This document shows, piece by piece, positions 15,116 to 23,639 of a DNA stretch of 33,469 nt. The stretch covers positions 1 to 33,469 of the forward strand of contig NZ_BOPH01000042.1 in NCBI RefSeq assembly GCF_016863655.1, read 5' to 3'. This DNA comes from Virgisporangium ochraceum (GTDB taxonomy: Bacteria; Actinomycetota; Actinomycetes; Mycobacteriales; Micromonosporaceae). Position 1 is the first letter of the stretch. Every line of letters starts with the position of its first letter. Under the pieces are notes generated by a model. The model worked only from the letters and a program-made list of their open reading frames with translations. It had not been told where the DNA came from and searched no databases. The translations under genes and the position numbers were made by a program.

Positions 15116-15171
15116 CGTTCGCAGCTCCTTCTCCTTCAGGCCAACCCTTTCGGGGTTGCTGCCTGTTCGAC

Positions 15172-15219
15172 GGCTGCCACTTACGTTAGAGCTAGCCAGT
15201 TTGGCGGCGGTATGGCGAC
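15172..15219 (-). promoter_or_regulatory. promoter of the precursor operon, shared element copy A
   Basis: On the minus strand it contains GTCGCCATACCGCCGC, then about 15 bases further a -10-like TAACGT (15188-15183), which places transcription start near 15176 and gives a leader of about 60 nt before the GTG at 15115. Aligned without gaps to 20132-20179 it matches at 34 of 48 positions, including 15 of the first 16 bases and CTAnCGTnAG. The -35 position is occupied by the conserved block rather than TTGACA, suggesting an activator site. Confidence 0.65.
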
Positions 15220-15250
15220 AGTTCATTGCCGCCATGGCCGCCGCTCCCGG

Positions 15251-15886
15251 CTACGCCGGTCTGCCACCGATCATTTCGCCGACCAGGGCGAGCAGCTTCA
15301 ACGCCGGTGTGTCGTGGGTGTGTGCCCCGTTCGGTACCTGGGAGGCGATACGCCGCAACAACACATGCGCGTCGGCGGACCGGGCGTCCGCGCCGGTGGC
15401 ATGTCGCAGCCGGAGCAGCAGTTCCACGCCGCACGCGCCCTGTGTACTGAGCAGCGCCAGGAGGTCGACGTCGGCCAACTCGCTTCGCGGGGTGGCGGTC
15501 CGGTCCAGGACCTCGAGAACACCGATACATACCTCGTACCGCATCAAGGGCGCGGCCATGATGCTTCCCGGCACGTATCCCGTGGACTCCGCCACCTGAT
15601 GAGCGAACTGCGTCAGACCGGAGACGTCATCGACGATCATCGGCTGCCCGCTCGCCACGACCCAGCCGGCTACGCCGGTTCCCGCCGGCAGCCGCGTTCC
15701 CAGCAGGTGATGCTCCCCTTCGCCGGCGACCGCCTCGAAGACAAGCTCTCCGGTGTCGGGGTCGACGAGGAAGATCGAAGCGGCGGCCGCACCGAACACC
15801 CGACGGGCCACCTCCACAATGGACTGCAGAAGCCGGCGCTCGGTCATCGCGACGGTGTCGAATGCCTGTCCGTCAAATATCCACAC
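15251..15886 (-). CDS. GAF-domain protein
   Basis: 211 residues; GTG 15886 follows GCAGGAGGCACCC and overlaps the subtilisin stop by 14 bases. A single GAF domain covers about residues 10-155 (RLLQSIVEVARRVFGAAAAS, IFLVDPDTGELVFEAVAGEG, LPAGTGVAGWVVASGQPMIV, MAAPLMRYEVCIGVLEVLDR). The remaining C-terminal part is helical with no output domain seen. GAF domains bind small ligands, including cyclic nucleotides. Its operon also encodes a class III nucleotide cyclase, so binding of cAMP or cGMP is an attractive but untested idea. It is the last gene before the precursor promoter. Confidence 0.85.
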   Translation of the reverse strand: MWIFDGQAFDTVAMTERRLLQSIVEVARRVFGAAAASIFLVDPDTGELVFEAVAGEGEHHLLGTRLPAGTGVAGWVVASGQPMIVDDVSGLTQFAHQVAESTGYVPGSIMAAPLMRYEVCIGVLEVLDRTATPRSELADVDLLALLSTQGACGVELLLRLRHATGADARSADAHVLLRRIASQVPNGAHTHDTPALKLLALVGEMIGGRPA

Positions 15887-16748
15887 GGGTGCCTCCTGCG
15901 TCCGGCGTGGTGGCGTTGCTTGCGGTCAAGCACAGGATCGACTTCACCAGGAACGGAGGTATCGATGGATGCTTGCTGAGGATGAGCGCGCAGATTCCCG
16001 TGACGTGCGGCGCGGCGAAGCTGTTCCCCGTGCTGCGGATCTGCCTGCCCCCGGGCCATGCGACCGGAACCCGGACCCCCCGCGCGAAGAACTCCGCGGG
16101 CGGTGCGGGGTTGAAATAGAAGGTCAGCGGATCGGGTTGGTCGTGGCTCGCTACGGAGATGACGGAGGCGAAGGTCCACGGAAAGCTCAGCACGGGCATG
16201 TTGTGCGCCGAGGCGACCAACAGGGAGCGCCGGAAGTACGCCCGGTCGGACAGTTCGCGGAGCACCATATGGAACTCCGCCTTCGTCGTCGACAGGCTGA
16301 GGTTGACGACGTCGTACCCCTCGTCCACCGCCCACCGGAGGCCGGCGAGCAGCGCGCTTCCGGTGCCGGTCCTGCCGTCGGTGAGCACCCGCACGGACGA
16401 GATCGCCGCGCCGGGTGCGATGGAACGGATCACGCTGGCACAGGCCGTTCCGTGGCCGGCCGGGTCGGCCGCTTCGCAGTCGACAAGCGTCTGCTCGCCG
16501 TCACGGGACGTGGCGACGACCAGCGACCGGTCGAGCTTGCCGACCAGGGGATGGGTGCCGTCCACGCCGGTATCGACCACGCAGACGCGCACACCCGAAC
16601 CGTCGGAGCCGCCCCACGCCCACTCCCGCTCGATGGTGAGCGGGGCGAACTCCACGCGCTCGGGCTTCTCGTGGGTGGTGTTCAGGCCCCAGGCCGGCAC
16701 TCCTGGAAAGTGCCGGCGTCGATCCCGGCGCCACGGTGGTTCGGTCAC
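15873..16748 (-). CDS. cytoplasmic subtilisin-like serine protease (S8)
   Basis: 291 residues from GTG 16748, which overlaps the cyclase stop (GTGA) and has GGGGAGACGG upstream. Complete catalytic triad: Asp59 (VCVVDTGVDGTHP), His99 (AGHGTACAS), Ser243 (GNSFAAPHVTG), with Asn183 (SAHN) as the oxyanion residue. No signal peptide, no clear propeptide and no membrane anchor, so it should act inside the cell. Subtilisins cut leaders in some RiPP pathways (for example LanP and PatA types), so with the prolyl oligopeptidase the locus has two peptidases. It could instead process the cyclase or the 73-residue protein encoded in its own operon. Confidence 0.9.
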   Translation of the reverse strand: MTEPPWRRDRRRHFPGVPAWGLNTTHEKPERVEFAPLTIEREWAWGGSDGSGVRVCVVDTGVDGTHPLVGKLDRSLVVATSRDGEQTLVDCEAADPAGHGTACASVIRSIAPGAAISSVRVLTDGRTGTGSALLAGLRWAVDEGYDVVNLSLSTTKAEFHMVLRELSDRAYFRRSLLVASAHNMPVLSFPWTFASVISVASHDQPDPLTFYFNPAPPAEFFARGVRVPVAWPGGRQIRSTGNSFAAPHVTGICALILSKHPSIPPFLVKSILCLTASNATTPDAGGTRVDI

Positions 16749-19700
16749 CGGTCCGTCTCCCCGAAGGTGGCGAGCCTGTCGCGGGCGCGCCCGGCGAGCA
16801 GGTCGGCTCCTTTCGCGGTGTAACACCGCTCCGCCTCGGCGGCGGCGTCGACGGCGCCGGCGGCCCGCCCGGCGGCCCGGTACACGGTGGCGATGTCCAT
16901 CAGCACGTCGCCCCGCAGGCAGGGATCATCGGTGCTTCTGATCCGCTCCGCCGCCCAGGCGGCGAGGGCGACGGCCTCCGGATGGTTCTCACCGGCCGAC
17001 ATGATGAGAGCCCGGAGACAGGCGACGAGCAGTTCGCCACGAAGTTGCGGCCGCCGACCGACCTCCAGCCAGGCCAACCCGTCTTCCACCGCCCTGACGT
17101 CGCCGTGCCGCAACAACTCGCGGATCGCGTAACACTGCAGCGTCCAGGCCGGTGCCGGCTGCCCCGCCGAGCGCGACATCACGGCGGCGCGGGTGAACAG
17201 CGTCGCCGCCGCCGCGTGCTGACCGGCGAGCGACTCCACGAGCCCCCTCACCTGGGTGACAGCGATCAACGCGAGATCGAGCCGCAACTCACCCGCGTAC
17301 CGCTCGGCGGTGTCGAGCACGTCGTGGGCGCCCGGAACATCGCCGGTGAGAGCCAGCAGCCGGGCGCGCGTCACCAGAACCGGCACGACGATCACCCGGT
17401 CTCCGGCGAAGCGGGTCGACAGGGTGGCACACAGGTCGAGGCCCTCCCGGACCGGCACCGGCGACCACTGCGCCAGCTCACAGAGCGCGCCGAGCAGCCG
17501 GTCCTCTTCGTACCGGTCCTCCAACGAGCGGGAACGCGACAGCGCGTCGTTCAGCGCGGTCGTCGCCGCTCCGAACTGGTCCTGGGCGACCAGGATCAGC
17601 GCGTCGAGCTGATGGAACCGCGCCCAGCTGAGGTCGTCGTCCGGATACTCGGACAGCGCATCGCGGAGCGGGGCCAGTTCCGGTTGGTGGACACCGAACT
17701 TGATCGCCAGGATCTCACGCTGGACGGCGCAGGTGAGGCCGCACCGCGGATCCTCCGGCGACGCCTCCTCGGCGACGTCGAGGGCGGCGTACGCGCGGTC
17801 GCGCTCGTTGTGGGCGAATGCGGCGTCACAGATGTGCAGCGCCAGCCGCCGATGTCCCGAGTCGCCCCGCGGCAACAGCTCACGCCCGCGCTCCAGCAAC
17901 GCGATCGCGGCCGGGAGGTCCTTGCGGTACAGAGCCTGCTCGCCGTCGGACATGAGCGTGCGCGCGGCACGGACGGCCAGCGCGGGAAGCGTGGGATCGT
18001 CCGGGTGGATCTCACGCCTGATCCGGCAGGCGGCCTCCAGATGGTTGGCGATCTCGCCGTACCGTGGCCGCCCGATCTCGGCCTCGTCCGATTCGGGCGG
18101 ACCGGTGTGCGCCCGCTCGGAGAGCCAGTCCGCCAGCTTGAGATGCCACGCGCCGCGCAGCTCCTTGCGCGTCATCGTGTAGACGGTCTCGCGGGCCAGT
18201 GTCTGAGCGAACTGGAACGAGGTCGGATACGTGCCGCGTCGAATGAGTCGCTGACGCAGCAGCCGACGCAACGGCGCGTCGACGACGAGGTTGTCGACGT
18301 CCTCCCCCTCCCAGAGCACGCCGAGCTCCTCCGTCGTGAAGGTCGTTCCGATGGTCGCGGCCCGTTCCAACACTTCGCGTTCTCCGTCGCTGAGCCGATC
18401 CAGGCGCGCCGCGAGCAGCGCCTGGATCGTGGGCGGTGGAGGAGCGTCCGTACCCTCCTCGACCAGGACCTCGAACATCAGCTCCGCGAACAGCGGGTTG
18501 CCGTCGGAGTTGCGCACCACCGACAGAAACGTCGGATCAGCGCTCTGGGCCACGACGTCGGCACCGGCCCATCGATTCGCTGCCAGCGCGTCGACGAGTC
18601 GGGTCATCTGCGCCTCACCCAGCTGGGGGATCTCCACCGTCAGCGCACACGACATCCCACCGCCCCAGTTCGGTCGGATGTCGAGAAGCTCCGGGCGGGC
18701 GACGCAGATGAGAAGCACCGACACGTCAGCGAGCCAACCCGCCAGCTCCTCGATCAGTTCGAGCAGCGTCGGCTCCGCCCAGTGCAGGTTGTCCACAACC
18801 ACCACGGTCGGCCTCCGCTGGCCCAGAACCTCGATGAGCGAACGGATCGAGCGTGCGGTCTCCTCGACACTGAGCTCCGTGAACGGGCCGTCCTCGGGCG
18901 TCGTGAGTCCCCGCAGTGCCCGCACGTTCATGGCGTCGAGCAGCGGAGCCACACCGGTCCACGCGTCAGGGAGTGAGTGGATCGCCTCCGCGATCGGACG
19001 GAACGTCGCGCCGCTGCCGTACGACGGGCATTGCCCGACAAGGGTTGTGACGTCCTCCGGCAGGGTGCGCAGGAACTCCCGGACCAGCCGGGACTTACCG
19101 ATCCCCGGCGCGCCGAGGATCGTGACGAGGCAACACTGCCGGTTCCGGACCACCCGCCGGTACGCCTGCGTCAACTGCATCAGCTCGTCGGAGCGGCCGA
19201 TCAGGGGCAGGTCGTCGTCCTGCCGCTGCGGCGTCGCCTCCAGCGAGAGCAACCGCCATGCCCGTACCGGCCTGGCCTTGCCCTTGAGGCTGAGCGGCGG
19301 CACCTCCTCGACGCGGACATAGGTGCGGGCCAGGCGTACGGCGTCCTCTCCCAGAAGAATCTCACCGCTCGTCGCCGCGCCCTGTAGCCGGGCGGCGGTG
19401 TTCACGGTGTCGCCGATGACGCGCAACCCCGACTCCGGCATGTCGACGACCATCGCCTCACCCGAGGCGATTCCACAATGCGCGTCGAGCCGGATCCCGT
19501 GGGTGGGAGCGATCTCGATGCCGAGGGCGCGCACCGCGGACAACGCATGGTGAGCGGCCCGGATCGCTCTCAGCGCATCGTCTTCGTGACTGGTCGGAAC
19601 GCCGAACACGGCCATTATCGCGTCACCGATGTACTTCTCCACGACGCCGCCGTGTTCCAGTACGCCGGCCGCACAGGCGCTGTAGTAGCGGTCGAGCACC

Positions 19701-19810
19701 TGCCGTAGCAGTTCCGGATCCAACCGCTCTGCCAGCTCGGTCGACCCGACCAGATCGATGAAGAGCACGACGACGTTGCGACGGGCAGGACGAGCGGTCC
19801 GCGCGTTCAT
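16745..19810 (-). CDS. class III nucleotide cyclase fused to STAND ATPase and TPR region
   Basis: 1021 residues. Residues 10-190 are a class III adenylate/guanylate cyclase domain with metal ligands Asp19 (FIDLVGST) and Asp63 (EKYIGDAIMAVFG) and the transition-state pair Asn137/Arg141 (VIGDTVNTAARLQ), so it looks active. Residues ~200-500 are an AAA/STAND ATPase: LIGRSDELMQL, Walker A GAPGIGKS (233-240), Walker B VVVVDNLHWAE (Asp340). The remainder (~520-1021) is helical and TPR-like. This cyclase-ATPase-TPR arrangement is common in actinomycetes and mycobacteria, with unknown ligands. No strong ribosome binding site is seen before ATG 19810; the gene starts 57 bp after the 73-residue protein gene and is probably co-transcribed with it. 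It may provide a cyclic nucleotide signal controlling production. Confidence 0.9.
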   Translation of the reverse strand: MNARTARPARRNVVVLFIDLVGSTELAERLDPELLRQVLDRYYSACAAGVLEHGGVVEKYIGDAIMAVFGVPTSHEDDALRAIRAAHHALSAVRALGIEIAPTHGIRLDAHCGIASGEAMVVDMPESGLRVIGDTVNTAARLQGAATSGEILLGEDAVRLARTYVRVEEVPPLSLKGKARPVRAWRLLSLEATPQRQDDDLPLIGRSDELMQLTQAYRRVVRNRQCCLVTILGAPGIGKSRLVREFLRTLPEDVTTLVGQCPSYGSGATFRPIAEAIHSLPDAWTGVAPLLDAMNVRALRGLTTPEDGPFTELSVEETARSIRSLIEVLGQRRPTVVVVDNLHWAEPTLLELIEELAGWLADVSVLLICVARPELLDIRPNWGGGMSCALTVEIPQLGEAQMTRLVDALAANRWAGADVVAQSADPTFLSVVRNSDGNPLFAELMFEVLVEEGTDAPPPPTIQALLAARLDRLSDGEREVLERAATIGTTFTTEELGVLWEGEDVDNLVVDAPLRRLLRQRLIRRGTYPTSFQFAQTLARETVYTMTRKELRGAWHLKLADWLSERAHTGPPESDEAEIGRPRYGEIANHLEAACRIRREIHPDDPTLPALAVRAARTLMSDGEQALYRKDLPAAIALLERGRELLPRGDSGHRRLALHICDAAFAHNERDRAYAALDVAEEASPEDPRCGLTCAVQREILAIKFGVHQPELAPLRDALSEYPDDDLSWARFHQLDALILVAQDQFGAATTALNDALSRSRSLEDRYEEDRLLGALCELAQWSPVPVREGLDLCATLSTRFAGDRVIVVPVLVTRARLLALTGDVPGAHDVLDTAERYAGELRLDLALIAVTQVRGLVESLAGQHAAAATLFTRAAVMSRSAGQPAPAWTLQCYAIRELLRHGDVRAVEDGLAWLEVGRRPQLRGELLVACLRALIMSAGENHPEAVALAAWAAERIRSTDDPCLRGDVLMDIATVYRAAGRAAGAVDAAAEAERCYTAKGADLLAGRARDRLATFGETDR

Positions 19811-19867
19811 GGCCGTCAGCTGGCTACGACGTTGTCGGATGCCACCGGCAGGTGGGTCCCCGGTGGC

Positions 19868-20089
19868 TCACAGCACTTTGACATCGTGTGCCTCGACCTC
19901 GTCGGGCACCGCGTCCAGCCGGCGCTTGATGGAGTTCAACAACTCCACCTCGCCACGGGTGAGCGAGGCGAACACCTGCTGTTGTCCCTTGCTGAGCAGA
20001 TCGACGGGGTGCCCGGCCTCCCGCAGCAGGGCAAGGGTGTCGGTTGATTCCGGCAACGTGTCACGGTCGTGCTCATGGCCGCCGCTCAT
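19868..20089 (-). CDS. 73-residue protein resembling the aroma-sacti cluster domain
   Basis: ATG 20089 follows CGAGGAGGGGACG, a strong ribosome binding site. The product contains LREAGHPVDLLSKGQQQVFA, SLTRGEVELLNSIKRRLDAV and ends PDEVEAHDVKVL. The pattern (R-x-A-G-x-P-V-x-x-L, Q-x-x-V-x-x-L-T-x-x-E, L-x-S-I-x-x-R-L-D, E-V-x-A-H) is what I recall from small actinomycete proteins named for 'aroma-sacti' radical SAM clusters; I could not check this. The E-V-x-A-H motif also occurs in the leaders of the three precursors here (EVIAHS, EVVAHS). It has no Cys. It could be a leader-binding partner, a regulator or a precursor-like paralogue. First gene of the second operon. Confidence 0.8.
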   Translation of the reverse strand: MSGGHEHDRDTLPESTDTLALLREAGHPVDLLSKGQQQVFASLTRGEVELLNSIKRRLDAVPDEVEAHDVKVL

Positions 20090-20131
20090 CGTCCCCTCCT
20101 CGTCGTTCCGCGTCACGACCGGGGGTCGGTC

Positions 20132-20179
20132 GGCTCCGGCTGACGCTAGCGACCGGCGGTTGTGCGGCGGTATAGCGAC
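20132..20179 (-). promoter_or_regulatory. promoter of the 73-residue protein/cyclase operon, shared element copy B
   Basis: The minus strand reads GTCGCTATACCGCCGC followed at the same distance as copy A by the -10-like TAGCGT (20148-20143), giving a predicted start near 20136 and a leader of about 47 nt before ATG 20089. It aligns with 15172-15219 without gaps at 34 of 48 positions. A shared activator is inferred; the SARP proteins encoded at 7027 and 20442 and the LuxR protein at 4580 are candidates. Confidence 0.65.
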
Positions 20180-20441
20180 GGCATGGCCCCGCTGACAGCG
20201 GCGGCGCGCTGAGGCGGACCGTGACGCACGCCGCGGGCCCTGGCGTCGTCGCACAACGGGCCACGTACTCCCTGGGGGCGGGGCGCAGGCAGATCGGTTC
20301 GCCGGGCGAGGGTGGAGCGGCCTCCACGACCGGCCACCCGAGACAGTGACTGTTCGTGCGCGCTGCGCCACGACGTGCGGGTCGCGGCGGACGTATCCTT
20401 GACGACCGTACAAAGGGTGACGTCGTGATGGAGGCGGACAG
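20180..20441. other. intergenic region between divergent operons
   Basis: No convincing gene is seen; the open frames here are low-complexity readings. For the plus-strand SARP gene the only promoter-like element is a weak -10 TATCCT at 20394-20399. The rest is GC-rich with short direct and inverted G/C runs of no clear meaning. Confidence 0.4.
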
Positions 20442-23400
20442 GTGCCGGATCCGACCCGTCCGATGTCGCGGCGCGGCCGGTCGTTACGGCTGGAGATCCT
20501 TGGCCCGCTGCGGGTCTGGCGCGACGGCGCGGAGGTCGACACCGGTCCCCGCCAGCAGGCCCTCCTGCTCGCCCTGCTCCTGGCCCGGGTGGGCCGGCCG
20601 GTCAGTACCGCCGAGCTGACCGACCTCATCTGGGACGGCGACGCGCCGACCAGCGCGCTCAACGTGATCCACAAGTACATCGGTGCGCTTCGCCGTCTGC
20701 TCGAACCCGGCCTTCCGCCACGCGAGCCCGGGTCGTTCATCGACCGCCGGGGCAACTCCTACCTGTTCACCGCGGGCGACGACGAACTGGACCTGCTGAG
20801 GTTCCGGGCGCTCGTCGGCGCCGCACGGCACGCGCGGGCCCGCGACGACGACGAGACGGCCTTCGACCGGTACGTCGAGGCGATCGGCCTGTGGCACGGC
20901 CGGGCCGGCGACGGCCCGGCCGCGAACGCGGGGGTGGCGCCGATCTTCTCGGCGCTCGACGAGGAGTTCTTCGCCGCGTGTACCGCGACCGCCGGCCTCG
21001 CGTCCGCACGCGTCGGACCGGACCGCGCCCTGCCCGCTCTGCGCCTGGCCGCCGCCCTGGCACCTCTCAACGAACCCGTCCAGGCCGCCCTGGTCACCAC
21101 TCTCAGCGCGGCCGGCCGGCAGGCCGAGGCCCTCGACGTCTTCGGCAAGGTACGCGTCCACCTCGCCGACGAGCTCGGTGTCGATGCCGGGCCCACCTTG
21201 CTGGCCGCCCATCGGCGGGCGCTCGAGCGGCCCGCCACTGCCGGCGACGGCCAGCACGATGCCGACGGCCGGTCAGCCGTTGCGCGACCGGCCGACGATC
21301 TCGTCGGCCGGACCGCCGAGCTCGGGCTGCTGCGGCAGACCGTGGGGTCCGCGCTCGACGGGGGCGGTGCGCTCGGCCTGGTCGAGGGCGAACCCGGCGT
21401 CGGCAAGACCCGGCTGCTGCAGGAGACGGCACTGTGGGCGGAGCAGCGGGGCGCGTTCGTCGTCTGGGCCTCCTGCATGGACGGTGACGGAACTCCGCCG
21501 ATGTGGCCATGGGAGCAGGCGGTCGGCGAGATCCTCGGCACCCTGCGGGCCGACGGGCGCCGGCGGTGGCTGACCGGTGAACTGGGCCGCCTCGTCGAAC
21601 AGCGCGACGACGGGACGGCGCCCGCGCCGCTGCTACCGGGTAACAGCCTCCAGTTCCGCCTGTTCGAAAGGGTGGTCGCCCTGGTCGGCGAGACCTCCAC
21701 CCGGCAGCCGCTCGTGCTGGTCGTCGACGACCTGCAGTGGGCCGACGTCGCGTCACTGCACCTGTTCAGCCATCTGGCGCACCGTCTGCCCCGACGCACG
21801 GCGGTCATCGGAGCCCTGCGCGACCGCGCACCCGCCCCCGGACCCGACCTGTCCCGGATGCTGGCCTCGGCCAGCAGAGTGCACGGCCAGCTCCGGATTC
21901 ACCTCGGCCCGCTCGGACCCGCCGAGGTGACCGAGCTCGTCGCCGGGAAGGCCGGGCAGAAGCCCGACGCCGCCACGGCCCGCCTGATCCACCGGCGAAC
22001 CGGCGGCAACCCTCTCTTCGTCCGGGAGCTGGCGCGTCTGCTCGCGGAGGGCACAGTGCTGACCGAGCAGGCCGTGGCCCGGGCCGCGGTGCCGGTCACC
22101 GTCCGGGACATCGTGATGGACCGCCTCGCCGGCCTCGACGACGAGACCCGCGACCTGCTCCGTACGGCAGCGCTCATCGGCCGCGACGTCGGCCTCGACC
22201 TCCTGGCCTCCTCGTCCCGCCTCGATGTCTCCGGCTGCCTCGGGCGCCTGCAGCCGGTGGAGGGCGCCGGCATCCTGGAGGCGTCGCCGGCGCACCCGTC
22301 GTCGCTGCGGTTCGCACACGACCTGGTGCGCGAGGCGGTGGTCGAGACGACACCGGCATCCGTGGCCGGTCCGCTGCACCTGCGCATCGCAAACGCGCTC
22401 GAGGCGACCGCCCAGAATCACGACACCGCCGCCGAGAGCATCGCCTACCACCTGTGGGCGGCGGGTCGGCTCGCCGATCCGGCACGGACGGCCACCGCGC
22501 TCCTCAGGGCCGGGCGGCGGGCGGCCGGCCGGTCGGCGCTCGAGGCAGCCGAGCGGCAGCTACGGCTGTCGGCACAGGTGGCCCGGGCGGCGGGGCGAAC
22601 CGACCTCGAGCTGACCGCCCTGACCCAGCTCACCGCCGTCATCGGGATGCGGTCGATGTACGGTTTCACGTCTCTCGACCTGATGGAGCGCGCTGAGGAG
22701 CTGGCGCGGGGCTTCAGCCGGGACGCGGAGGCCTGGGGTTTCCTCTACACCCGGTGGGCCGCCCACGCCCAGGCTCTGGAACTGCACCGCAGCGGACCGC
22801 TGGCCCGGCTGCTGCTGGAGCAGAGTGCCGGCTCCGGTGACCCGTTCGTGGTCGCGTCCGGTCGGCAGGCGTGGGGGATCCACCAGTGGTGCATCGGCAA
22901 CATCGGGGAGGCGTACCGGTACCTGACCGGGACCAGGGAGCTGGTCCTCGACCTCGCCCCGCGTGAGGACGATCCGGTCCGGCACGACCTGCAGCTGCTG
23001 ATGACCGGCATGCTCGCGGAGACCGTGGCGTTGCACGGTGAGGTCGAGGAGGCCCAGGCGCTGCTCGACGCGCTCCGGGCCGCGGCCGGCGACGACGCGT
23101 ACGCGGTTGCGATGTGGGCCACCTTCGCGGCCCGGATCGCGACGTTCGTCGGCGATCCGGCGGCCGCGTCGAGGGCGGCCGACATCGGGATCGCGATGGA
23201 CCCGGAGTTCTCGTTCGTGTTTCTCGGTACCTATCAGAGGCTGGCCCGGTGCTGGGCGGTCGGCCTGACCGGTGGTGACCCGGCCCGCGCCGGAGCGGAG
23301 GCCGAGGAGATCATCGCGGCGAACCTCCTCGACCCGCCGCGCTCGTGTGTGGCCACCTGGTTCGGAGTGCTCGGTGACATCTGGATGGCGAGCGGGCGGC

Positions 23401-23636
23401 TCGACGATGCCGCCGCCGCCCTGGACCGGGCCGACTCCCTCGTCGAGGCCTACGGGCAGCGCTACGCGGAAGGGCTGCTGCTCCTGCTGCGCGCGCGGTT
23501 GGACCGGGCCCGCGGGGAACCCGTCTCCGTCGTGCGGTCGGCGGCCGACAAGGCCCGACGGCTGTCCCAGGAACGTGGTGCCCACCTGTTCGCCCGCCGG
23601 GCCGAGGCCTTCCTGGAGGAGCTCGGCCAACCCTGA
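20442..23636 (+). CDS. large SARP-AAA-TPR transcriptional regulator
   Basis: 1064 residues from GTG 20442, which has GGAGG upstream (ATG 20463 is a later alternative). Residues ~16-110 are the SARP winged helix (LRLEILGPLRVWRDGAEVDT, RPVSTAELTDLIWDGDAPTS, NVIHKYIGALRRLLEPG). Residues ~115-262 are the activator domain. An AAA ATPase module follows: DLVGRTAELGLLRQTV, Walker A GEPGVGKT (316-323), Walker B LVLVVDDLQWADV. The C-terminal ~450 residues are helical repeats as in MalT/LuxR-LAL proteins, but there is no C-terminal LuxR helix-turn-helix. Placed divergently to the cyclase operon across the promoter copy B, it is a plausible regulator of the peptide cluster. It ends three bases before the convergent paoC-like gene. 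Confidence 0.9.
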   Translation: MPDPTRPMSRRGRSLRLEILGPLRVWRDGAEVDTGPRQQALLLALLLARVGRPVSTAELTDLIWDGDAPTSALNVIHKYIGALRRLLEPGLPPREPGSFIDRRGNSYLFTAGDDELDLLRFRALVGAARHARARDDDETAFDRYVEAIGLWHGRAGDGPAANAGVAPIFSALDEEFFAACTATAGLASARVGPDRALPALRLAAALAPLNEPVQAALVTTLSAAGRQAEALDVFGKVRVHLADELGVDAGPTLLAAHRRALERPATAGDGQHDADGRSAVARPADDLVGRTAELGLLRQTVGSALDGGGALGLVEGEPGVGKTRLLQETALWAEQRGAFVVWASCMDGDGTPPMWPWEQAVGEILGTLRADGRRRWLTGELGRLVEQRDDGTAPAPLLPGNSLQFRLFERVVALVGETSTRQPLVLVVDDLQWADVASLHLFSHLAHRLPRRTAVIGALRDRAPAPGPDLSRMLASASRVHGQLRIHLGPLGPAEVTELVAGKAGQKPDAATARLIHRRTGGNPLFVRELARLLAEGTVLTEQAVARAAVPVTVRDIVMDRLAGLDDETRDLLRTAALIGRDVGLDLLASSSRLDVSGCLGRLQPVEGAGILEASPAHPSSLRFAHDLVREAVVETTPASVAGPLHLRIANALEATAQNHDTAAESIAYHLWAAGRLADPARTATALLRAGRRAAGRSALEAAERQLRLSAQVARAAGRTDLELTALTQLTAVIGMRSMYGFTSLDLMERAEELARGFSRDAEAWGFLYTRWAAHAQALELHRSGPLARLLLEQSAGSGDPFVVASGRQAWGIHQWCIGNIGEAYRYLTGTRELVLDLAPREDDPVRHDLQLLMTGMLAETVALHGEVEEAQALLDALRAAAGDDAYAVAMWATFAARIATFVGDPAAASRAADIGIAMDPEFSFVFLGTYQRLARCWAVGLTGGDPARAGAEAEEIIAANLLDPPRSCVATWFGVLGDIWMASGRLDDAAAALDRADSLVEAYGQRYAEGLLLLLRARLDRARGEPVSVVRSAADKARRLSQERGAHLFARRAEAFLEELGQP

Positions 23637-23639
23637 CGG

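Noticed and set aside
14975..15235. Longer 86-residue version of precursor A starting at 15235
   Set aside because: The extension crosses the conserved promoter element and the strong ribosome binding site lies before GTG 15115.
16736..18976. 746-codon open frame on the plus strand opposite the cyclase-ATPase gene
   Set aside because: It is a GC-rich shadow frame; the minus strand has unmistakable cyclase, Walker A/B and subtilisin motifs.
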